Assembly: GCA_048201935.1 (NCBI GenBank)
Contig: DBFBGR010000024.1
Coordinates: forward strand, 1 to 64,000
DNA length: 64,000 bases
Origin: MGBC124762 sp048201935
GTDB lineage: Bacteria; Bacillota; Clostridia; Oscillospirales; Oscillospiraceae
Direction of reading: 5' to 3'
The stretch's first letter is position 1, and each line of letters opens with the position of its first letter. The notes below the pieces were generated by a model, which made no database searches, was not told where the DNA came from, and saw only the letters and a list, made by a program, of their open reading frames with translations. Below, piece by piece: positions 52,286 through 62,400 of the stretch. Made by a program: the position numbers and the translations under genes.

Positions 52286-53452
52286 TTAGACGTTGGACTG
52301 GGTGTTGTCGGTCACATCTGAGCCGGTGCCGCCCAGGGGGCCGGAATCGCTGGCGTCGTCATGGTAGCGCCAGCGCTCGTCGATCCAGCACCTGGACCAA
52401 TCCTCGGGCAGGTCCTTCTTGTCCTCGTCGTAGGTGTGGTCGTTGGCAGCCTCGATGATCTCGTAGTAGGCCCAGTGGTCCTTGGGCACGTCGGGCCAGG
52501 TCATGTACTCGGTGGAGCCGTTCTCGGTGACGTTGCTGGCCACGCCCGAGTGGACGTACTCGGTCAGGCCCTCCAGGCCCTTTTCGTCCACGCCCCGGCG
52601 GAGATAGCCGTTGAAGATCTTCACGGCCTCGTCCCGGCGGATGGAGTTGTGGGGCAGGAACTTGCCCGCGTTCTCCCCGGTGGCGTAGCCCACGATCCAG
52701 CCCGCGGTTTGGGCGGTGCGGATGTCCTCCATGGCCCATTCTCCCGCGTCGGCGATGTCCAAAAAGTCGTCCACCAGCCGCTGGGCGTCCTTGGGCAGGC
52801 GGCCCGTGGTCCGGGCCAGGCGGACCACCGCCGCCACATACTCCTGCCGGGTGATGGGCTGGTCGGGCTTAAACAGGCCGTCGCCATAGCCCACAAACAC
52901 GCCGTTTTTGGCGCAGTAGGAGATGGCGCTCTCCGCCCAGTGGCCGGCCACGTCGGTGAGACCGGCGTCGTTGATGTAGATCTTGCCCTCCTCAAAGACC
53001 TCCGCGCCGGGCACGCCCTCAAAGCCCGCACGGGCGATGATGGTGGCCACGCTGCCCCGGGTGATGAGGTCGTCGGGGCCGAACTTGCCGTTGGGGTAGC
53101 CGATGACGTAGTGCTTATGGAAGGGCTCGTAGACGGCGTAGTAGGTGGTGTCCTTCTTCACCCGGATGTCCTCGGGCTTCACCAGCTCCGCTTCCTGCCC
53201 GGCGGGCAGCTTGTCCGGGTCGGAGGCCGACCAGCCGACGAAGGCCCAGCCGGTGAGGCCGTTGACGGTGGGGATGTTCTTGGCGTCGGGCTTGGTGTCG
53301 GAGGGGATGGAATCGGTGACGCTGTCGGAGCTGACGCCCTTGCTCCCCAGGCGGTACTCAATGTTGCACGGGCAACCCGCCGCGAAGGCGGAAAGGGCCA
53401 GTCCGGCCACCAGGGCCAGGGTCAGCAGCACGCTGAAAACTCGCTTGTTCAT
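52286..53452 (-). CDS. Small SLH surface protein, satellite of the giant SLH gene
   Basis: A secreted 388-residue protein. Signal peptide 1-25 followed by Cys-Pro-Cys (27-29); a short lipobox-like AAGC is possible but unproved. A Listeria-Bacteroides (InlB-type) repeat about 30-108 ('GWAFVGWSAS...TTYYAVYEP'), three SLH domains (about 112-270), and a Trp/Tyr-rich C-terminal cap (about 285-365: YVHSGVASNVTENG, MTWPDVPKDHWAYYEIIEAAN). This whole layout copies the C-terminal part of the upstream giant protein. ATG 53452 with AAGGAGGT nine bases upstream; the giant's TAA overlaps that site, so both are co-transcribed. Confidence 0.88.
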   Translation of the reverse strand: MNKRVFSVLLTLALVAGLALSAFAAGCPCNIEYRLGSKGVSSDSVTDSIPSDTKPDAKNIPTVNGLTGWAFVGWSASDPDKLPAGQEAELVKPEDIRVKKDTTYYAVYEPFHKHYVIGYPNGKFGPDDLITRGSVATIIARAGFEGVPGAEVFEEGKIYINDAGLTDVAGHWAESAISYCAKNGVFVGYGDGLFKPDQPITRQEYVAAVVRLARTTGRLPKDAQRLVDDFLDIADAGEWAMEDIRTAQTAGWIVGYATGENAGKFLPHNSIRRDEAVKIFNGYLRRGVDEKGLEGLTEYVHSGVASNVTENGSTEYMTWPDVPKDHWAYYEIIEAANDHTYDEDKKDLPEDWSRCWIDERWRYHDDASDSGPLGGTGSDVTDNTQSNV

Positions 53453-53467
53453 TACCTTGGCACCTCC

Positions 53468-56400
53468 TTATCGGTTCCACACACGGAACCCGGCCGACAG
53501 CAGCCCCACAGTGGGGCCGCCGTCGTTCAGGTCGTCGTGATAACGCCACTTCTCATCGATCCAGCACTTGTCCCAGGTCTCGGGCACGGTGTAGCCCGTG
53601 GGCAAGGTCTCATCCACCACGTACTCGTGGTCGTTGGCGGCCTCGATGATCTCGTAGTAGGCCCACTGATCCTTGGTGACATCGGGCCAGGTCATGTACT
53701 CGGTGGTACCGTTCTCGGTGACGTTGCTGGCCACGCCGGAGTGGACGTACTCGGTGAGCTTGCTGAGGCCCTCGGCGTTCACGCCGCGGTTCAGGTAGGC
53801 GTTGAAGATCTTCACGGTCTCGTCACGGCGGATGGGATTGAGCGGCTTGAAGGTGCCGTCGGTATAACCGTTGACCCAGCCGTTGGCGTAGGCGGTGTAG
53901 ATGCCGTCCACGGCCCATGCGCCCGCGTCGCCCATGTCGGTGAAGGGCAGCTCCTTGGCGGACTTGACGCCGCTGAGGCGGGCCATGACCAGGGCCAGCT
54001 CCTGACGGGTGATGGACTGGTCGGGCTTGAAGGTGCCGTCGTCATAGCCCTTGAACACGCCGTACTTGGAGCAGTAGGCGATGGCGCTGGCGGCCCAGTG
54101 GTCGTTCACGTCGCTGTAACCGCCGGGATTGCCGTAGTCGGCGCCCTCCACGAAGTTCGGGAGCACCGCGCGGGCGATGATGGTGGCCACGCTGGCGCGG
54201 TTGATGTTATCGCCGGGGCCAAAGTTGCCGTTGGGATAGCCGATGACGTAGTGCTCATGGAAGGGCCGGCCCAGGTCGTAGACGGGCTGGTAGACGGCGA
54301 AGAAGGTGGTGTCGCCGTCGATGGGCACGCTCTTGGGATCCACCAACGGACGCTTGGCGTCGGCCTGAGCGTCCCCGGTGGGACCGGTCAGGCTCCAGCC
54401 CAGGAACTTGTAGCCCGCGAGAGCGGTGACGTTGGGCACGGTCTTGACCTTGCCCCGGTCGGCCACCATCTCCATGACGGGGTCGGTGGTAGTGCCGTAG
54501 AGGCCCAGCAGGTAGGTGACCTGGTTGGGACAGGCGGGATCCACGCCGCCACCGCCGCCACCGCCGGGATTGGTGATGTTGACGGTGATGGTGTAGGAGG
54601 CCTTGACCACCTCGGTCTCCAGTCCGGCCTTATCCACGGCCCGGACGCCTTGGGCGGTAAGGACCAGCACGAAGACGCCGCTGCCCGCTTCGGAGGTATC
54701 CAGACCGCTCAGGTCCAGCTCCCAGGTGTTCTTGTTCACGGGCTTGCCGTCGTCGTCCACCTCCAGCAGCGTGTCATGGGGCTCATCCAGCCGCTTGAGG
54801 GTCCAGTTGTTGGTGTACACCGTCGCGCCGGTCTCCGGGTCGGTGGTGGACTTGCGTTGGGCCAGTCTGCCCGAGACGGCCAGTTCAGGCTCCTGATCCA
54901 CCACGGCGACCTGGTCCACGTTGCCCACGTAAGCGCCCAGGTTGATCTTGTATACGCCGGGCTTGCTGCCCTTGGTCACCGAGACGGTGCGGGCGTCGTC
55001 CACCTTGGGGCCGGTGGTGTCGGTGGGCGCGTCCACCTTCACGTCATCGAACTTCAACTGGGCGATCTTGCCCTCCTGCTCCTTCTCGATGACGATGGGC
55101 TTGTTGGGCTCGGTGTCGTCCTCCTCGGGATGGAGCTCCACCTTCACGCCGGTGTTGGTCTCCAGGATGTACTCCACCTGCTCCTCGTCGATGCGCTGGT
55201 TGTCCTCCACGCCGGTGTCCTTGCCGTTGTCCTTGGGATCGAAGTAGAAGTAGTCCTCGGTCTCGTTGTCCTCGGTGGCAAAGCGGACAAAGACGTAGTT
55301 AGGATCGGGGATGAGCTTGAGCTTCACCCGGTAGGCGGTGTTGGGCTTGAAGGTGTCGCCGGTCTCGGGGTCGGCGCTGAGCTCACGCTTCTCGTTGCCG
55401 TTCTCGTCCAGCTCGACCCAGGTGATCTTGTAGCCCAGACGGGTCAGGCCGTTGATATCCAGGCCGTTCTCCGGGCCGTGCTCGGTGTCGCCGCCCTTGT
55501 TGATCAGATCCACGTCGTCCTTGGCGGAGACGTTGGTCAGGTTGGAGCCGTCGATGCTGTCATCGCCGCGGTAGAGGACCTGGCCCTTGACCACGATCTT
55601 GGAGACGTTGTCACTGACCTTCTGGTCCACCTCGGCGGCGCCCAGGCCGGTAACGTTGGCCAGGACGATGGGACGAGGCACGATCTTGATGATCAGGGTG
55701 TAGTCGGCGGATACGCTGTCAGCGGCCATCAGGCTGGCCTCGGCGGGCTGGGTGGTGCTACCCGTGGCGTTGACCTTCAGGGTGTACTCACCGGCGTACT
55801 TCAGGCCCCGCAGGTCGGCCCGGAATGCCTGGGCCCGGTTGTCGTGGCTGGTGGCGCTGTCGGAGCTCTGACGCGTCAGGTGGTCCAGGGTGGTAAAGGC
55901 GCTGGAGCTGGCGGAGCTGGGGAACTGGGTGCCGCCGTCGGCGCTGAGGATGCCGATGCGGTCGTTGCCGGTCTTGCCGTCCACCCGCTTGCCGGTGTTG
56001 CTGGTCACCTTCAAGGCCACATCATAGAGATCCTTACCGCCGGGGTTCTGGAGGTACACGTCGAAGAACTCGGGGATCTGGTCCAGGTAGTAGACCACCA
56101 CGCGCTCGTTCTTGTAGTCGTTGGACCACTCGTGAGCGGCCAGCTCGGCCTCGGCGCCCTTGGCGTGGTCGGCGTCGTTGAAGTCCAGACCCACGTCGGG
56201 CTTCTTCACCTCAATGTCCAGCTCCGCGTCGGCGTAGGAATAGTCGTAGGGGTTCTCATACTCCTTGGTGTCGCTGTTCAGGATGCCGGTGTAGGTGAAG
56301 GTGAAGGTGTAGCTGTTGGTGTAGGCGCTCTCGTCGGCGTTGGGGGTGCCGCTGAGGCCGTTGAACTTGGCGGGCGCCACGCTCCACACGCCGTTATTAT

Positions 56401-59400
56401 AGGTATCACCGGCACTGTTGTGGGTCGTGGGCTCATCCTCGTGAGGCGTCACCACCACGTCAGTGGCGTTCTTCGTGTTGAGCACCTGCTTGAAGAGGAA
56501 GGGCGGCAGGGTGACGGGATCGCCGTCCTCGATGACGGTGTTGTCGCCGGTGGTCTTGTTGGCCAGGTAGGCCGCCACATAATCCGCGGCCGCCACAGGC
56601 ACGTCAATGGTCAGCGGGGAGGTCATCACGTCCACGGTGTAGGGCACGAACTTCACCACGCCGGTGTTCTTGTCGGTGAGCTTGATGTAGACCTTCAGCT
56701 CGTCCTCCACATCCACCAGCTTACCGTCCACAGTCTTCTTCTCCACGTGGACGCCGGTGGCGTTGGCGGTGACCTTCAGACCGATCGTGTCGCCCACCGC
56801 CAGGTCGTCGGTGGTCTGGCCGTCGGCAAAGCCCAGCCAGGCGCTGGCGGCGGTGATGTTGGCCAGCATCTTGGCGTCGGCGGTCTCATCCAGCACCTTG
56901 GCCGTCTTCAGCTCGTCGGCGGTGGCGATGGCGATGGCGAACTTCTGGTTGGCAGAGTTGGCGTCGCCGGTGATGGTCATTTCGCCGGGGGTGGCCTCAA
57001 AGGCGTTGTTGCCGTAGTAGACCTTGGCCGCGGCCGTGTCCGCGCCGAAGTCGGCGGGCTCGAAGACCGCCTCCACCCGGGCGTTGGGTCCGCCGGGCTG
57101 GAAGGTCGTCTCGGCGGCGGTGGCGTCGCCAATGACGCTCTTGGTGTCGGTGACGTTGCCCTCGTCATCCATAGCCAACTGCCACTTCACAAAGCGGTAG
57201 CCGTCGGCGGGCTTGGCGTAGATATCAGCCGCTCCGCCGATGGGGGCGTTGCCCTGCTTCTCGGGGCCGTAGTCGTCGGCATCGCCGGTGGTGCTCACGG
57301 AGCCCCAGTAGTCGTGGACATCGTCCTCGGCGTTGTCGTCATGGTCGGCGGTCCAGGCGGTGAAGGGATAGCCGTCGGCCTGGATGGTGAGGGTGACGGA
57401 GGGATCGTAGAGGCTGCTGCCGCCCTCCGCGGCGGTCTTGTCCACCAGCTTGCCGTCCACCAGCTTCTTCGCGCCCTTGGTCAGGTCGTAGAAGGTGATG
57501 ACATAGGCGCCCACGCCGACGTTGCCGCTCTCCAGCCAATCCCGGCTCAGGGTGTACGCACCGTCCAGGTCCTCCACAGCGGAGCCGTCCTTGACGAAGG
57601 TCAGAGGCTTGGTGGTCTCGCTGGCGCCGTTGATAGCCAGAATGGTCTCGGCGCTGCCGGTCTTGGGCCGGATGGTGACCACGATGTCGTTCACGGCGTC
57701 GTCCACATTGTCGCCGCCGTCGTTATTGACGTAGTCGAACACGGGGGCGGTGCTGTGGTCCAGATCGTAGAGCTTGTAGGTCTGGTCCTTACTCAAGGTG
57801 GGCAGCAGGTCATAGTAGGCCACCACGGTAGGATCGTTGCCGCCCACATGGTAGAAGGGCTTGAGCATCTCGTTGGGCTTGGTGTTATTCGGGTTTGTGC
57901 TGTCCAGGAAGGTGCCGCCGGCGGCGGTCTCGGTGCCGGGCAGGTCCTCGGTCACCAGATCGGCCCACTTGATGAACAGGTGGGTCTTGGCGGTATTGAG
58001 CTGGCCGGTGGTCAGCTTCACATCGCCGTTGGCCACGTCCACGAAGATGGTGCCGTCGGGGGCGGTGGCGGTGAGCTTCTGGTCCTGGGAGTTAGTGAAC
58101 TCCGCACTGGTGGCGGTGCCGGACACGTCGTTCTGGGTGCCGGTGCGCCAGGCCTGGATGGTCACCGTAGCGCCCACATAGGTGGCGGCGATGTCGGTGC
58201 CCACATACCAGATGTCGTCGCCCTGGATGGTGCAGTAGAGGATGCAGCCCTTGTCATCGGCCACGGGCCTATACTTCAACAGGTCGGAGCCGGTGGGCGC
58301 GCCCATGCCGCCGCTTTCCTGCACCAGGGTGATGTCGTCGTTGGTGGGAGCGTTGTCCACCAGGTACTTGACCTGGGCGGCCTTATCCGTGCCCACGCTG
58401 GCGGGGAAGGTGAAGGTGCTGGGCACCTTGAACCAGCGCACCGTCACGTCGTAGTCGGCGTCGGTACCGGTACCGTAGGTGGTCAGGTTGGTGTGGGTGC
58501 CGTAGCTGGGATTGGCCTTGGGACCGCCGTCATGGTCCTGCACGCCCACCGTGGCGGTGGCCACGCCGCCCACGCTCACGCTCTTATTCAGGGCGGTGAT
58601 GGACACGTCGGGCCGGGTGTCGATGTACTTGATGGACATGGACTTGGTGCTGCTGGAGGGCTCGGTGGTGTCATCGCCGGCGTTGTGCAGGGTCAGCTCG
58701 AAGGTGGCCTTGTCGCCCCGGACCGCGGAGATGGGCGTGCCAGCCTGGCTGCCGTCAGCGGCATAGGCGGTGCTGTAGCCGTCGGTCTGGGCCAGCTTGT
58801 AGAGCTCCTCCTTGGTGTAGGTGAAGCCACGGTACTGGTCGCCGTACTTGTTCCACTCCGTCGAGCCAAGCACTGCCGGGATCAGCGACCACTCGGCATA
58901 GGGCACGATCCGGTCGGGGTCCCAGTCGATGGCGCTGCCGCCGATGGTGCCTTCCACCATAGCGAACTGGCGGCTGGCGTCATCAGCATAGCCCGCGGCG
59001 TTGATCTCCATGGACCAGTCCTTGTGCTTGTTGGTCAGGCCGGAGGTGGCGTACTCCACCAGGCCCAGCTTGTCGCCCACGCCGCCGGCTCTGGGGTTCA
59101 GGTCCCACTCGATGTCCAGCGGCAGACCGACCCAGCCCTCGTCCACGATGCAGATCTGCAAGGGCAGCTTGTCAAAGAGGCTGTACTCGTCCACCGAGGC
59201 GTCCGCGCCCATCACGTCGGCCACGTTGCCCGGGTCGTAGACCCAGAGAACGCCGTCGTAGATGCCGTAGGCCTCCTTATAGCCGGGCTGGCCCTTGGTT
59301 CCCTCAGCCGCCTTATAGCCCACGTTCCGGTCGCCGGTGGGATTGCCGGCGGCGGAGTAGGCGTGGTCCTTGGCCCAGGCCGCGGAGAGCTCCGCGGTGC

Positions 59401-62400
59401 CGTCGGCGGTGCCGGGATAGACCGTCACGTCCATGTACTCGTTGCCGCCCAGCTTCTGGTCGGCGGCGTCGGTGCTGCCGTCGGCGCGGTGGACGGTGTT
59501 GCCGGTGTTGCTCACGGTGAAGAAGGGAGTCTTGTTGTCGTCCAGCTTACCGGCCTTCCAGAGCTCGGCAAAGTAGGCCGCGCCAGCGTCGGAGGCCATA
59601 TCCACCCAGCTACCGTCGTCCTTTTGCAGCCACTTGGGGGTGATCATCAGCACCGCGTTGTCATAGATGGACAACGTGCCGTCGTTCTTGGCCTTGCCGC
59701 CGGAGGAGGCGTCCAGGATGGGGATGTTGGTGTTGCCCTTGGCGATCTGGTTGCCGCGGACATCGCCCTCCAGCGCCAGGGCCGGGATGCCGCCGAAGGC
59801 GGGCTCCAGGGTGGAGTTGGCGGTGGGCTTGAAGGTGTTCTCAAAGCGGGTGTGGCTGGTGCCCACGGGGCCCTTGTCCACCTTGGCGCTCATCGCGCCG
59901 CTGCCCCGGGTGCCGTTGGCGTCGGGATCGTCGTTGTTCACCTGCTGCCAGATGCTGAAGGAGAAGGCGTTGTCGGCCTGGATGCCCAGGATCACCGTGC
60001 CGGTATCCACATTGGTCTCGGCGCCGGCCTGGATCACCTTGTCGTCGGCGGCCTGAACGAAGGCCACGTTCTTGTTCTGCTCCGCGCCGGCGTCGTTGAT
60101 CACGGCAGGCGCGACCACGCTGCTGCTGTTGCTGGGATCATCCAGCGTGCCCAGTCTGGCCTCCACACGGAAGGGAGTGGTGAAGCTGTCGCTGGCGATG
60201 GCGCTGGCCAGCGCGCCGGCGGCGGCGGTGTCGGTCAGGTCGGTATCCTTGGGCAGGGCCACGGCGTAGACCATGTACTTGGTGCCGTTCTTCTTCAAGC
60301 CGTTGATGGCCCAGCCGGTGTCCTTGTCGGCGTCGGTGTGGTTGGCCACACGGCCCACGACCTCGACCGTGCCGCTGACTCCCGCCTTGTAGAGGTCCAG
60401 CAGGGCCTTGGCGTCGGCGGGCGCGTCAGGCGCGGTGTCGGGAGTGCCGGGGTTGCTGTCAAAGTCGCCGGGGGTCTGGTCCACCACGATGTAGTAGACA
60501 TCCACCGCCTTGTCCGACTCCACATGCAGCCGGTCCACCTTGCCCTTCCGGGCCTCGTTGAGGCCGTTGCTGCCGGCGGGCACCAGGCTGCTGGCCACCA
60601 CCTCCAGCGCGGGCGCGGTGGCGGGGAAGGTATAGGTCAGGGTCAGGGTGCCGTCGGCGTTCTTCTTCACGCTGACCGGCGTGTCGCTGTTCTTGCCGCC
60701 CAGGATGGTGTAGCCGGTGGCGGGAGTATCGTCGTCGCCGGGGGTAATGCCAGTATCGGCAATGTACTTATTGACAAACTCATGGTTACCGTCGGGGGTG
60801 AAGGTCACCGAGGCCGTGTACTCCCGGCCGGGGGCGAACTTGTCGCCGGAGTTCAGGGTGTTGGTGCCGTCGCTCCACACCACGGTGACATCGGGATCAG
60901 TCACCGCCGGGAAGGGCAGCAGGTTGGTATCGGCGGCGGTCAGCTCGTCATGGGTCTCGTCGATGACCGCGCCGTAGACCGGGGCGTCGATGCCCGTGAC
61001 CTTCAGCAGGGTGATGGGCGCCTTGACCACGGTGTACTTGGGCGTGTAGTCGCCGCCGTTGTCGGCGGGAGTACCGGTGGCGTTCTTCACCACGGTGACG
61101 CTGCGGGCGTTGCCCGCGCTGTCATTGGTCCGGCCCACCTGGAAGCGCAGGCCGTGGTCGCCCACCTCGGCGGCGTAGGCCGGACTGGCGGGCGCGAAGG
61201 TGGGCGCGGGGATGGACAGGTCGAACTCCGCGTAGCCGCCCAGGGGCAGGGTCAGCTCCTTGGTGGTGGCGTTCACATGGGTGGCGGTCACGTCGTCATA
61301 GCCGCCGCCATCCTTGGGCGCGTAGACCTTCACCGCGTCCAGATCGAAGGTGTGCTCGCTGGCGATGTTAGAGGCGGTGGTCTTGTTGCCCGTCAGGGAG
61401 GCGTTGGCCGCGCCGGTGAGGGTCACGCCGTCGATGGGGGCGTTGCCCAGGTTCACCAGCCGGACCTTGTAGTCCTTCTGGGCGTAAGCGCCGTAGACCA
61501 GCCCGGCCTTGGCGAAGCCCGTGCTGAGGGCGAAGGCGCCGGTATCGGGAGTGGTCTGCTCGCTGCCGGTAAAGTTATCCTGCCACTGGACGTAATAGGT
61601 GGAGGCCAGCAGGTCGATGTAGTTCTCGGGCTTGCTGTCGGTGGCGTTGGTGGCCACGCTGCCGTCGGCGGCCAGGCCGTCGTCGTCACCGTCCACGGTG
61701 AAGGTCAGGGGCAGGTCGGCGGCGGTGTCGCCGTCAAAGCGGGCCTTGCCCAGGGTGGTGCCCGTCTCGGCCACGGCGGAGATGGTGTACTCCCCGGCGG
61801 GGACCTGGGCGAAGACCACGGTGCCGCCGTTGGCAATATCATTGCCCGCGGCGTCCTTGGTGACGGTCTTGGTGCTAAAGCTGGTCACCGTCTCGGTGGT
61901 GTCCAGCGCCACATTCTTGAGCTTGCCAGAGCCGGTGATGACGAACTTCACATCGTAGAGGTTCTGGGTCAGCTTGCCGGAGAAGGTCTTGTTCTGGATA
62001 CCGCTTTCCACCTTCATGCCGTCGGAGAGCACGTGCTTCACGCCGCTCACGTCGGTGGCGTCGGCGTAGGCAAAGGCCGTCGTGTTGGTGTTCTTAGCCC
62101 AGTCAGTGGCGTTCAAGGTGTAGTGCTGCTTGGTCTTCCAGTCGTCGTTGCCGGCTTGGTTCTTGGTGTCGGCGTTCACGTCCACCTGGACGTACATCCC
62201 CTCCAGGACCGGAGTGCCGCTGGCGGTCAGGGCGGTGTTGTAGGCCGCGTCGGACTTGGCGTCGGAGACCTTCACGCCCAGGGCGCTGGGCAGAGGCCCG
62301 GCCAGAGCGGAGGCAAAGTCGGCATAGGTGCTGTTCACCGCCACATCCGGCGTGTAGTTCACCGTCCAGTAGGGCACGGTGACCTCGTCCACGATGGCGC

